Shown: positions 36,022-44,663 of the stretch, in pieces | Position numbering within the stretch: position 1 is the stretch's first letter | Layout of the letters: every line of letters begins with the position of its first letter | Source: Spirochaetia bacterium | Lineage (GTDB): Bacteria > Spirochaetota > Spirochaetia > CADAEX01 | Length of the DNA stretch: 64,000 bases | Direction of reading: 5' to 3' | Assembly: GCA_017642445.1 (NCBI GenBank) | Contig: JAGCPA010000092.1 | Coordinates: 1 to 64,000, forward strand | Notes under the pieces: model-generated | Told to the model about the DNA's origin: nothing | Databases searched by the model: none | The model's input: only the letters and a program-made list of their open reading frames with translations | Position numbers and translations under genes: made by a program

Positions 36022-37100
36022 TTTTGGAAGAGCAACGCTTAGATTGGATTGATATGTCAAAAGGAATCGGAATAATTCTTGTTGTTTTAGGGCATTGTTT
36101 TAACAAAGGAAATCCTATCCATAATTGGATTTTTAGTTTTCATATGCCACTTTTTTTTATTCTTTCTGGTTTCTGTTTCCATATTGAAAAATATCCCGAG
36201 TTTAACATATTGTTAAGAAAAAAGATTTCAAGACTTATCGTTCCTTTCATAAAGTTTTGGGTGTTAGCATTGTTCGTGTCGCTTCTAATTCCATATATGC
36301 GAAAAGATATCACTTTAAGTACAGTGCTAACTGTGTTATATACAGGGTGGCCTGGTCCAATTCATATGGGATCAATATGGTATTTATTAAGCCTTTTCAT
36401 ATGTATGTGTGCCTTTTGGATATTAACTAGAATAGAAACAGAGTTGAAGCTAAAAAAAATTGTTGTTGTTATGATTATTTTAAGCGGATTATTGGGATGT
36501 ATTATCAGCAAGCTTAAATCACAATTCTATGATACAGGTCGGGTTGCAGAAGAATTTCATTATTTTTTACCAGGTAATAGGTTACCTTTAACAATTGACG
36601 CTACATTTACATCAATTGTCTTTTTTTATATTGGGGTTTTGTTGCAAAAGAAAGAATTATTAATATTTAATTTAGATAATTATTTGATAAAAATTGGTAT
36701 AGGAATTGTAATAAGCATTATAGTATCACTTTTCCTAAATTCAAGAGTTAATTTACATGGGTGTACATTGGGGAATTGTTTCTACTTTTATTTAGCCGCC
36801 CTTGCTGGAAGTTTTGTGGTAATGATTTTTTCTCGAAAGATTTGTAAAAAAAATTTTTTCAATTATATTAAATCTTGTTTCATTTTTTTGGGGAAAAACA
36901 GCCTTTTAATGCTCGGCGTACAGTCGTTGGGAATAAATATATATGTATCAACAATAAATCAAATCTTAAATAAAAACTATATATTGTTTGAAACAGTGCC
37001 TGTAAAACATGGTGTGATTATGTTTTTTGTAGTCACATTGATTTTTTTCCCAATATTATACGTGTTAAATAAAAGGTTGCCAGAGTCTATAAAAATATGA
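36018..37100 (+). CDS. Membrane acyltransferase 3 family protein (OafA-like)
   Basis: This 360-aa integral membrane protein has about ten hydrophobic helices and the family opening: RLDWIDMSKGIGIILVVLGH with the conserved His, then NWIFSFHMPLFFILSGF. Such proteins O-acetylate or otherwise acylate sugars at the membrane. TTG 36018 overlaps the previous stop (TTGA); the next in-frame TTG two codons later is possible. The acceptor is presumably a residue of the glycan made here. Confidence 0.88.
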   Translation: MILEEQRLDWIDMSKGIGIILVVLGHCFNKGNPIHNWIFSFHMPLFFILSGFCFHIEKYPEFNILLRKKISRLIVPFIKFWVLALFVSLLIPYMRKDITLSTVLTVLYTGWPGPIHMGSIWYLLSLFICMCAFWILTRIETELKLKKIVVVMIILSGLLGCIISKLKSQFYDTGRVAEEFHYFLPGNRLPLTIDATFTSIVFFYIGVLLQKKELLIFNLDNYLIKIGIGIVISIIVSLFLNSRVNLHGCTLGNCFYFYLAALAGSFVVMIFSRKICKKNFFNYIKSCFIFLGKNSLLMLGVQSLGINIYVSTINQILNKNYILFETVPVKHGVIMFFVVTLIFFPILYVLNKRLPESIKI

Positions 37101-37139
37101 TTTATGGTTTCTAGCTATAAAATTATGGAGAAATATACC

Positions 37140-38075
37140 ATGAAGAAAGTATCTATAGTTGTAGCATGTTACAATGAAGAAAAAAATGTAATTCCATTAG
37201 TTGCTTCAATTAAGAAACTGTTTTCCGAAAAACTTTACAATTATGCTTATGAAATTATATTTATAGACAATGATTCTACAGATAATACACAGCAGCAAAT
37301 AATTGCATTGTGCCAAGGAGATAAATGTATTAAGGCAATTTTCAATTCTCGCAATTTCGGATCAATCCGCTCGTCAGTTTATGGTTTATTAAATGCTTCT
37401 GGGGATTGCGTTATTAAGATGTGTGCTGACTTTGAAGATCCTCCAGAGTTAATAGTGAATTTTGTAAATGAATGGGAAAAGGGAAGCAAAATAGTTTTAG
37501 GTATAAAAAACAAAACAAAAGAAAAGTTTCCAATGTCATTTATTCGTACAGTTTATTATAAATTTATAAAAAAAATTACAGATATTAATCATATTGATAA
37601 TTTTGTTGGATATGGGCTTTACGATAAAAAGTTTATAGATATAGTGAGAGAATTAAAGGATCCTATGCCTTATTTTAGAGGAATTGTGGCGGAACTTGGA
37701 TTTAAACATAAAACAGTATTTTATACACGACCTGTGCGAAAATGTGGTAAAAGCAAATATAACTTTTATAGATTATATGACTATGCAATGCTTGGTATAA
37801 CAGCATATTCTAAGATTCCGTTGCGCATTCTTTGTTTTATAGGTGGAATATGTGCTTTGGGCAGTATTTTTACAGCTTTTGGTTATACTGTGTATAAAAT
37901 ATTTAATTGGCATAGTTTTTCTATGGGGATGGCTCCTGTTATAATAGGAATATATTTTCTTGGATCAATGCAATTGTTATTTCTTGGAATTATGGGTGAA
38001 TATATTCTTAACATTAATACACGAGTGTTAAATAGGCCGCTTATAACTGAAGAGCGGAGAATTAATTTTGAATAA
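37140..38075 (+). CDS. gtrB: GT2 polyprenyl-phosphate glycosyltransferase (GtrB/DPM1-like)
   Basis: This 311-aa protein has an N-terminal GT-A domain (VSIVVACYNEEKNV, then MCADFEDPPE with the metal-binding Asp cluster) and two C-terminal membrane helices (about residues 225-250 and 265-290). This is the GtrB/YkcC architecture, which charges undecaprenyl phosphate with a sugar on the cytoplasmic face. ATG 37140 is preferred because GGAG lies 9 bases upstream; an in-frame ATG at 37104 lacks a site. gtrA overlaps by 8 bp, supporting a GtrA-GtrB unit. Confidence 0.88.
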   Translation: MKKVSIVVACYNEEKNVIPLVASIKKLFSEKLYNYAYEIIFIDNDSTDNTQQQIIALCQGDKCIKAIFNSRNFGSIRSSVYGLLNASGDCVIKMCADFEDPPELIVNFVNEWEKGSKIVLGIKNKTKEKFPMSFIRTVYYKFIKKITDINHIDNFVGYGLYDKKFIDIVRELKDPMPYFRGIVAELGFKHKTVFYTRPVRKCGKSKYNFYRLYDYAMLGITAYSKIPLRILCFIGGICALGSIFTAFGYTVYKIFNWHSFSMGMAPVIIGIYFLGSMQLLFLGIMGEYILNINTRVLNRPLITEERRINFE

Positions 38076-38493
38076 TAGAATAGCAAGATATATACAGTTT
38101 ATAAAATTTGGGCTGGTTGGCATCTCTAATACAATTGTTTTTTATATTACCTATTGCTTGCTTATTTTTTTAGGTTTTCATTATCTTATAGCAAGTCTTT
38201 TAGGTTTTCTTTTTGGTGTGTTAAATTCATTTTATTTTAATAATAAATTTGTTTTTAAAAAAGGAAAATTAGAAGCACGTAATCCGTGGTTAGTACTAAT
38301 AAAAACACTTATTTCATATGGTCTAACAAGTTATGTAATTGGCAGTATTTTATTAGTGCTGTTTATTGAAGGTTTGGGAATATCTAAATATATTGCTCCT
38401 TTTTTAGGTTTGATGGTAAAAATTCCATTAAATTTTATTTTAAATAAAAACTGGGCATATAAATCTTCTAAAATGGAGGAAAAATCAGACTAA
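38068..38493 (+). CDS. gtrA: GtrA-family flippase
   Basis: This 141-aa membrane protein has four hydrophobic helices and the GtrA pattern: FIKFGLVGISNT at the start and LNFILNKNWAYK at the end. GtrA is thought to flip undecaprenyl-phosphate-sugar across the inner membrane, where a GT-C type enzyme uses it to decorate the glycan. It starts at TTG 38068 inside gtrB. The downstream GT87-like protein is the obvious candidate for the third component. Confidence 0.87.
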   Translation: MNNRIARYIQFIKFGLVGISNTIVFYITYCLLIFLGFHYLIASLLGFLFGVLNSFYFNNKFVFKKGKLEARNPWLVLIKTLISYGLTSYVIGSILLVLFIEGLGISKYIAPFLGLMVKIPLNFILNKNWAYKSSKMEEKSD

Positions 38494-38494
38494 A

Positions 38495-39241
38495 ATGGCA
38501 ATAAAAAGTTTTAATGAAATCGCAGAAATATATGATAAGAACTTGGAAGAACTTCTTGGTAAGTATATGAAGGGAGGAACAGAAAAGTATGCGGAATATA
38601 AAGTGCAACTAATTCATAACCTGCTGAAAACACATAATATTAATTCCATTCTTGATTTTGGATGTGGAGTAGGTCGGAGTTTAAAATACTTGACGAAATA
38701 CTATCCTCAAGCAGAACTTTGGGGATGTGATATTGCAGATGAAGAATTGCAAATTGCAAAAAAAATTTTTCCAAAAGTTTCTTTTTTTAATAATGGATAT
38801 TTAGAAGAATTCTCTAGCGGAGAAAAAAGTTTTGACTTGATTTTTACATCATGCGTTATGCATCATATTAACCCAACGGAAAGAAAAGCGTGGGTCAAGG
38901 CTGTATTGAATAGATTGAATAAAGGAGGATATTGGGCTATTTTTGAGCATAATTTGATTAATCCCTATACGAAAAAAATTGTCATAGATAAAGATAATAA
39001 GTCTGATGATATCAATTGGATGTTTTCAAGAAAAAAGCTAATAAAGCTGTTTGAGGGTATAACAGATGTAAATATTTTTTGGCAAGGTTATACATTATTT
39101 TTCCCTTTTAGATTTACATCAATACAGTACCATGAAAATAGTTACGACTTTTCTTATTTTTTAACTAATTGCGAACGTCTCTTTAAATGGTGTCCTTTGG
39201 GTGCCCAGCAATGTATTATTGTGAAAAACAAGGGAGAATAA
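38495..39241 (+). CDS. SAM-dependent class I methyltransferase
   Basis: This 248-aa methyltransferase shows the SAM-binding glycine motif in ILDFGCGVGRSLKYL and an acidic residue at the end of strand 2 (LWGCDIADEEL). The FTSCVMHHI segment is typical of UbiE/Methyltransf_11-like members. The substrate is unknown; it lies between gtrA and the GT87-like gene, so sugar or lipid-linked sugar methylation is likely. It begins 1 bp after gtrA. Confidence 0.87.
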   Translation: MAIKSFNEIAEIYDKNLEELLGKYMKGGTEKYAEYKVQLIHNLLKTHNINSILDFGCGVGRSLKYLTKYYPQAELWGCDIADEELQIAKKIFPKVSFFNNGYLEEFSSGEKSFDLIFTSCVMHHINPTERKAWVKAVLNRLNKGGYWAIFEHNLINPYTKKIVIDKDNKSDDINWMFSRKKLIKLFEGITDVNIFWQGYTLFFPFRFTSIQYHENSYDFSYFLTNCERLFKWCPLGAQQCIIVKNKGE

Positions 39242-39246
39242 CAAAA

Positions 39247-40632
39247 ATGACAAAAATATTCGCAATAATGGTTTTTGTTTTCTTAGTTGCTATATTGGCC
39301 ATATTGTTCTTTGGTAAAAGATATGCATTTTTTCTCTTGAAAATAGGTATGGCAACAAAAGATAAAATTTTTATCATTATTTTTCTATCTTTAACTTTTT
39401 TTTCTCTATTTCAATTATCTTTTGGAGATAAATATGGCTATTATTTTTTTGTAAACCCAAACCCCTCCTATGAACTTCCCAGTAACACAAAAAGTGATTT
39501 GTATGTTTCTATAATCGATGAATCAGGTGGCAAATGGGGAGAAAAAATGATGAAGACTTATCCGCCTCTTGCAACCTTTCCATATCAAGTTCTTGCAAAA
39601 ATGCTTCCATATGAGCTTGTGAAAAACGATAGAACTCGTAACTGGGAGAAAACAATAATCTTGAGAGATACAATGCCTGGCTCGGTTATAGGTATTGTAA
39701 ATAATTTGTTGTTTATACTTCCATTTGTTTTAATTTGTGTTTTTTTCATCCAAGGGGATAAAATACGAAAAATACTTTATACGAGTTTGCTTTCTATTTC
39801 TGGTGTAATGATCTGGGTTCTTGAACGAGGCAACTTAATTAGTTATTCTTTTCTTTTTCTCTTGTTATTTGTTATTTTATATGAGAATGGCAAAACAAGA
39901 TCTTTAAAATTAGTTTCGTATTTTTTTCTTGCAATTTCCGCAAATTTAAAAATATATCCAGCATGTTTTGGGATGCTTTTACTTATCAAAAAAGATTATA
40001 GGGGGGTTGCTTATTCAATTGTCATTTCAATAATTATTTATATTCTATCTTTCTTTTTGTGTGGATATGCCCCCTCTGAGTTCGGAAGAAATTTCTTAAA
40101 TGTATTTTCTTATAGTGATTCATACACAGCTTTTCTTAACAATTATAATTTTTCTGCTAGAAACTTCTTGGCACTTCTAAATTATTTATTAGTAAAAATA
40201 GCAGGAAAGTTTCAATTGTTAGATTTGCATAACTTTATTTTTATTGCGTTCACTTTTTTAGAGTTTTTTATAGGATTATTCATTTCTTGGTACTCTTCAT
40301 TATTCTGGAAAAGGCTGGCAGGACTTTCGTTGCTTTGTATACTTGTTCCAGTAATGTCATGGCAGTATGCTTTAATTTTTCTGTTTATTCCATTACTTTA
40401 TTTTATCAATGATTATGACGATTCTAAGTCAAGCAGGTTTTATGCGGTTTTATTTGCAATTATTATTTCTTTTTTGATAATCCCCATCAGCGCTTCATTG
40501 CAAAAACAACCTCTGACAGCTAATTTTGTGGTTCAGGATTTTGCGGTACAGTTCTTAATGCTTACGCTCTTTTTAGAATCATTACATAATTATTGGGAAC
40601 AAAGGTCTTTAGCAAATAAAAAAATAATCTAA
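39247..40632 (+). CDS. Polytopic membrane protein, GT87/GT-C-like
   Basis: This 461-aa protein has about ten to twelve hydrophobic helices. After the first helices comes a short periplasmic loop, then VLERGNLISYSFLFLL and AISANLKIYPACFGMLLL, a pattern reminiscent of GT87 (DUF2029) polyprenyl-phosphate-dependent glycosyltransferases. It lacks a second obvious motif, so GT-C is inferred. ATG 39247 with GGGAG upstream is chosen; an ATG at 39187 would lie inside the methyltransferase gene. It would use the lipid-linked sugar made by GtrB and flipped by GtrA. Confidence 0.68.
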   Translation: MTKIFAIMVFVFLVAILAILFFGKRYAFFLLKIGMATKDKIFIIIFLSLTFFSLFQLSFGDKYGYYFFVNPNPSYELPSNTKSDLYVSIIDESGGKWGEKMMKTYPPLATFPYQVLAKMLPYELVKNDRTRNWEKTIILRDTMPGSVIGIVNNLLFILPFVLICVFFIQGDKIRKILYTSLLSISGVMIWVLERGNLISYSFLFLLLFVILYENGKTRSLKLVSYFFLAISANLKIYPACFGMLLLIKKDYRGVAYSIVISIIIYILSFFLCGYAPSEFGRNFLNVFSYSDSYTAFLNNYNFSARNFLALLNYLLVKIAGKFQLLDLHNFIFIAFTFLEFFIGLFISWYSSLFWKRLAGLSLLCILVPVMSWQYALIFLFIPLLYFINDYDDSKSSRFYAVLFAIIISFLIIPISASLQKQPLTANFVVQDFAVQFLMLTLFLESLHNYWEQRSLANKKII

Positions 40633-40689
40633 GGGATTCAAGAATTAAAAAATGTAAATTTATTATAACGAGACAAAAGGGTATATTAT

Positions 40690-41490
40690 ATGGATAAATT
40701 ACAGAAAATGATAAAAGGAGCTGTGAAAAACACTTATAGCTATAGGGGTTTATTAAAGCAGCTTGTAACACGAGATTTAAAGCTAAAATACAGAAGAAGT
40801 GTATTGGGATATCTGTGGAGTGTTCTAAACCCATTGTTGACAATGCTTATAATGACTATTGTTTTTTCCCATATGTTTCGTTTTCAGATAGTTAATTATC
40901 CCGTATATTTGCTTTGTGGTAATATTATATTTGGTGTATTCAGTTCAACAACAATCAAAAGCTGTCATGCTGTTTTGGATAATGCTGCTTTGATAAAAAA
41001 AGTATACTTACCCAAGTATATTTTTGTATTCAGCCGAGTCACAAGCGGTTTTGTAGATTTTTTATTTTCATTTGCTGCATTAATATTTGTTTTATTGATT
41101 ACTAAATCAAAATTTAGTTTATATAATTTATTATTCTTTATTCCATGCATTGAAATCTATTTGTTTAGTCTAGGGATGAGTTTGTTTCTTGCCCAGGCAA
41201 ATGTTTTTTTCCGTGATATACAGTATTTATATGGTGTTTTTTGTACTGCGTTAAATTATTTATGCGTTTTGTTTTATCCTATTGAAGCATTGCCGACAAA
41301 TGTCCGTTTTTTTGTTGAGAACTTTAACCCTATTTATCTTTACATTACAATGTTTAGGCAATGTGTTCACTTAAATGTTCTAATTAGTCCTCAGATGGTC
41401 TTAAGAGGTTTACTTTGGGCATTATGTATGTTTGTTTTTGGGATTTTTTGTTTTAAACGAAGTCAAGAAAAATTTATTCTTTATATATAA
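40690..41490 (+). CDS. wzm: ABC-2 type O-antigen exporter permease Wzm
   Basis: This 266-aa inner-membrane permease has six hydrophobic helices and the family opening LKQLVTRDLKLKYRRSVLGYLWSVLNPL. It pairs with the ATPase encoded 28 bp downstream to export a completed, lipid-linked polysaccharide. No Wzx or Wzy is seen in the window, so this ABC route is the likely export path. ATG 40690 has AAAGGG about 9 bases upstream. Confidence 0.93.
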   Translation: MDKLQKMIKGAVKNTYSYRGLLKQLVTRDLKLKYRRSVLGYLWSVLNPLLTMLIMTIVFSHMFRFQIVNYPVYLLCGNIIFGVFSSTTIKSCHAVLDNAALIKKVYLPKYIFVFSRVTSGFVDFLFSFAALIFVLLITKSKFSLYNLLFFIPCIEIYLFSLGMSLFLAQANVFFRDIQYLYGVFCTALNYLCVLFYPIEALPTNVRFFVENFNPIYLYITMFRQCVHLNVLISPQMVLRGLLWALCMFVFGIFCFKRSQEKFILYI

Positions 41491-41518
41491 GAAATAGAAT
41501 AGGCAGGGAGATAAAAGA

Positions 41519-42259
41519 TTGCAGTTAGAAGAGGAGCTAATAGTCGAAGTAAATAATGTCTTTATTCAGTTTAATATGGCGACAGAACGAGTGAGTCATC
41601 TTAAAGAATATGTTATAAAACTTTTAAAACACCAGCTTTTATTCCAGAAATTTGAAGCCTTAAAGGGAATAACTTTTAATGTGAAAAAAGGAGAGGCTTG
41701 GGGGATTGTTGGGGCAAATGGATCTGGTAAATCCACCTTATTAAAAACTATAAGTGGTATTTTAAAACCATATAAAGGAAATGTAAAAATAAAAGGTACT
41801 GTTTCTCCATTGATAGAACTTGGCGCTGGTTTTGATGGGGAAATGACAGCCCGCGAAAATATTTTTCTTAATGGGTGCGTTCTTGGTTACACAGAAGAGT
41901 TCCTTAAAGAAAAGTTTGATGAGATTGTTGATTTTGCAGAAGTTAGAGAATTTCTTGATGTACCATTAAAAAATTTTTCAAGTGGTATGGCGGCACGCCT
42001 GGGGTTCGCAATTGCGACAACAGTTAAACCAGATATATTGATATGCGACGAGGTTCTTGCTGTTGGTGATTTTAAGTTCCAGGAAAAATGTGAAAAACGA
42101 ATGAATGATCTTTTAAGCGGCGGAACAACCTTACTTTTTGTGTCTCATTCTATCGAACAAGTTAAGCGTATGTGCAAAAAAGCTATTTGGCTTGATCACG
42201 GCGAGATGAAAATGATTGGTGAAGCCGATGAGGTTTGTGACTTATATTCAAAAAGCTAA
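41519..42259 (+). CDS. wzt: ABC-type O-antigen exporter ATPase Wzt (short form)
   Basis: This 246-aa ATPase has Walker A GANGSGKST, Q-loop region, signature FSSGMAARLGFA and Walker B ILICDEVLAVGD, with a switch histidine in FVSHS. The usual C-terminal carbohydrate-binding domain (about 150-200 aa) of Wzt proteins that recognise a capped chain end is absent. That points to the type whose chain length is not set by Wzt recognition of a terminal cap. TTG 41519 is used because GGGAG lies about 8 bases upstream and no better start exists. Confidence 0.93.
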   Translation: MQLEEELIVEVNNVFIQFNMATERVSHLKEYVIKLLKHQLLFQKFEALKGITFNVKKGEAWGIVGANGSGKSTLLKTISGILKPYKGNVKIKGTVSPLIELGAGFDGEMTARENIFLNGCVLGYTEEFLKEKFDEIVDFAEVREFLDVPLKNFSSGMAARLGFAIATTVKPDILICDEVLAVGDFKFQEKCEKRMNDLLSGGTTLLFVSHSIEQVKRMCKKAIWLDHGEMKMIGEADEVCDLYSKS

Positions 42260-42295
42260 TATAACATTATTCTAATAAAAAGCAGAAGGTAAAAT

Positions 42296-43678
42296 ATGTC
42301 TAATACTGTACAATCCATATTAAAAAGTTGGTGCATAAACGAAAGTTCACTTAATCCTACTGCAGAACTTCTTGCATGGATAAAAGAAAGAAATAACAAT
42401 ATATATGTAAATATAGAAAAAAAACCTCTTAAATCAATGAGTAATTGGTTTTATGATGAAGCAACTGGAAAAATTTGTAATAAGAATAATAGTTTCTTCT
42501 CTATTTCTGGTATTCATTGTGAAAAAGAAGATGGTTCGGAGTGGGATCAGCCAATAATTTTACAAAATGAAATTGGGTATCTTGGAATTATTTGCAAAAA
42601 TTTTGACGGAATAATGCATTTTTTAATGCAGGCAAAAATTGAACCAGGAAATGTTAATAAGGTTCAAATTTCTCCAACAATACAAGCCACTAAAAGTAAT
42701 TTTACACTGAAGCATGGAGGAGCAAAGCCACTTTACTTAGATTATTTTCAGGCTAGCTCAAAATATGAAATTATAGTTGATCAGATTCAATCAGAACAAG
42801 CATCTTGTTTTTATAAGAAACGAAATCGGAATATTATTATTCGTGTAGAAGGCGATATTCCTGTTTACCCCTCTCATCGCTGGATGACATTGGGACAAAT
42901 AAAAGCATTAATGCATATAGATAATCTTGTTAATATGGATACCCGAACAGTTTTATCATGCATACCTTTTTGCAATTTAAATTTGTCATGTGATATTTCG
43001 GATATTAATAAAAGGATTAAAAACAAAACTCTTTTTCAGTCAATAATTGGATACAGAGATAATAATGTTGAAAAAGCATATAATTATATAAATAATATTA
43101 AAATGTCAGGTGGTATTAAATCTGAACTTATTCCGCTTTCTATGATGAAAGACTGGGAGCTAAAAACCAATGAATTGGTGAATAATAATCCATGGCCATT
43201 TAAAGTTATTTTTTGTGATGTAACTATAGAGGGCCGAGAAGTAAAAAATTGGAATCAGCCGTTTTTTGAGGCAACTGGAAGTTCGTTATTTGGTTTGTTG
43301 TGTGTAGAAGATAATGGTGTATTGAAATTTTTAGTTAAAGCTACAGTTGAAGTAGGATGTTTTGATTGTGTAGAACTTGGTCCTACCGTGAGATATATTG
43401 CATTTTCTTCAGAAAAAAAGAATGAAATTGACTTATTATTTGATAACCTAGTTAAAAATAGAGATTCTGTTATGTTTGATAATTATCTTTCTGAAGAGGG
43501 GGGGCGTTTTTATCATGAATGTAATCGCAATGTTATCGTTCGTATAAAAAAACAGGATTTGCCCATACTGCCTGATGGATATTTCCTTTTTGACTATAAA
43601 ACATTAAATTCTTTAGTGCAGATAAATAATACACTGAATATACAATTACGAAATCTTCTTTCATTATTGGAGGTGTAA
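42296..43678 (+). CDS. NDP-hexose 2,3-dehydratase
   Basis: This 460-aa protein has two tandem homologous halves, as in the EvaA/TylX3 family: WDQPI...GYLGIICKNFDG...FLMQAKIEPGN in the first, WNQPF...SLFGLLCVEDNG...FLVKATVEVGC in the second. These enzymes remove the C2 hydroxyl of an NDP-4-keto-6-deoxyhexose, giving a 2,6-dideoxy-3,4-diketo sugar. The substrate could be the dTDP or the CDP form, as both routes are encoded nearby. A Gfo/Idh reductase and a DegT aminotransferase follow, matching later steps toward an amino-dideoxy sugar. A G7 run (43498-43504) is a minor slippage candidate. Confidence 0.9.
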   Translation: MSNTVQSILKSWCINESSLNPTAELLAWIKERNNNIYVNIEKKPLKSMSNWFYDEATGKICNKNNSFFSISGIHCEKEDGSEWDQPIILQNEIGYLGIICKNFDGIMHFLMQAKIEPGNVNKVQISPTIQATKSNFTLKHGGAKPLYLDYFQASSKYEIIVDQIQSEQASCFYKKRNRNIIIRVEGDIPVYPSHRWMTLGQIKALMHIDNLVNMDTRTVLSCIPFCNLNLSCDISDINKRIKNKTLFQSIIGYRDNNVEKAYNYINNIKMSGGIKSELIPLSMMKDWELKTNELVNNNPWPFKVIFCDVTIEGREVKNWNQPFFEATGSSLFGLLCVEDNGVLKFLVKATVEVGCFDCVELGPTVRYIAFSSEKKNEIDLLFDNLVKNRDSVMFDNYLSEEGGRFYHECNRNVIVRIKKQDLPILPDGYFLFDYKTLNSLVQINNTLNIQLRNLLSLLEV

Positions 43679-43688
43679 TATAAAGACT

Positions 43689-44663
43689 ATGAAAATTGGA
43701 TTAATAGGTGCTTCTGATATAGCATTTAGAAGATTTTTACCAGCATTAAAGAAATGTACAGAAATTGAATATATAGGTGTGGCCTCGAGAAGTTTAGGAA
43801 AATCTGATAAATTTAAAGAAACATTTGGCGGGAAAATATATTCTTCTTATGAATCTTTACTTAATGATAATAATGTTGATGCTGTTTATGTTTCTTTGCC
43901 GCCGGCATTACATTTTGAGTGGGGGAAAAAGGTTTTGCTTTCTGGTAAGCATTTGCTTATGGAAAAACCTTTTACAATTTCTTTTTCCCAAACAAAAGAG
44001 TTATTAGAAATTGCAAAAAATAATAACTTGGCTGTTCATGAAAATTATATGTTTTTATACCATAACCAGATGAAAAAAATAAAAGAAATAATCAATAATG
44101 GAGATCTTGGAGAATTAAGATTAATCAGGATGGCTTTTGGTTTTCCAAAACGTGCAGAAGGAGATTTTAGATATAATAAAGCCCTGGGAGGTGGTGCACT
44201 CTTTGACTGTGGCGGTTATCCTGTGCGACTTGCTTTAGATTTACTTGGAGAAGATATACGAGCGACACAAGCTCGATTAATTCAACCACATAATTATAGT
44301 ATTGATTTATATGGAAATGCTGTATTAGAAAGTAATAATGGGCTTTGTGCTCAAATAACCTTTGGAATGGATAACAGTTATAAATGTGAACTTGAAATTT
44401 GGGGAAGCAAGGCAAATCTTTTTACAAATCGCATTTTTACCGCCCCGCCAGAGTTTGCTCCAAAGATTGAAATACAAGAAGCAAAAGGAGAAAGAGCATA
44501 TAACTTGGATGCTGACAACAGTTTTATGAATTCAATTAGATTTTTTTTAGAATGCATCAAAGATAATTTGCTAAGAATAAAAGAAACATCACAAATTAAA
44601 AAACAAGCTGAATTAATAGAAAGTATTAATATTATTAATGCAAAAGGAGAAACCCAATGTTGA
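43689..44663 (+). CDS. Gfo/Idh/MocA-family NDP-sugar 3-ketoreductase
   Basis: This 324-aa NAD(P)-dependent oxidoreductase has a Rossmann MKIGLIGASDIA at the N-terminus and the family's catalytic-lysine motif in LLMEKPFTI, with GGGALFDCGGYPV in the C-terminal domain. In deoxysugar pathways the enzyme after a 2,3-dehydratase is a Gfo/Idh 3-ketoreductase, which fits its place here (10 bp after the dehydratase). Stereochemistry at C3 cannot be predicted. It overlaps the aminotransferase start by 7 bp. Confidence 0.88.
   Translation: MKIGLIGASDIAFRRFLPALKKCTEIEYIGVASRSLGKSDKFKETFGGKIYSSYESLLNDNNVDAVYVSLPPALHFEWGKKVLLSGKHLLMEKPFTISFSQTKELLEIAKNNNLAVHENYMFLYHNQMKKIKEIINNGDLGELRLIRMAFGFPKRAEGDFRYNKALGGGALFDCGGYPVRLALDLLGEDIRATQARLIQPHNYSIDLYGNAVLESNNGLCAQITFGMDNSYKCELEIWGSKANLFTNRIFTAPPEFAPKIEIQEAKGERAYNLDADNSFMNSIRFFLECIKDNLLRIKETSQIKKQAELIESINIINAKGETQC

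Noticed and set aside
36018-37100. Wzx flippase or Wzy polymerase
   Set aside because: The opening RLDWIDMSKG and the SFHMPLFFILSGF segment are those of acyltransferase 3 proteins.
43498-43504. G7 run in the 2,3-dehydratase gene as a phase switch
   Set aside because: Seven bases is short for efficient slippage; noted only as a minor possibility.
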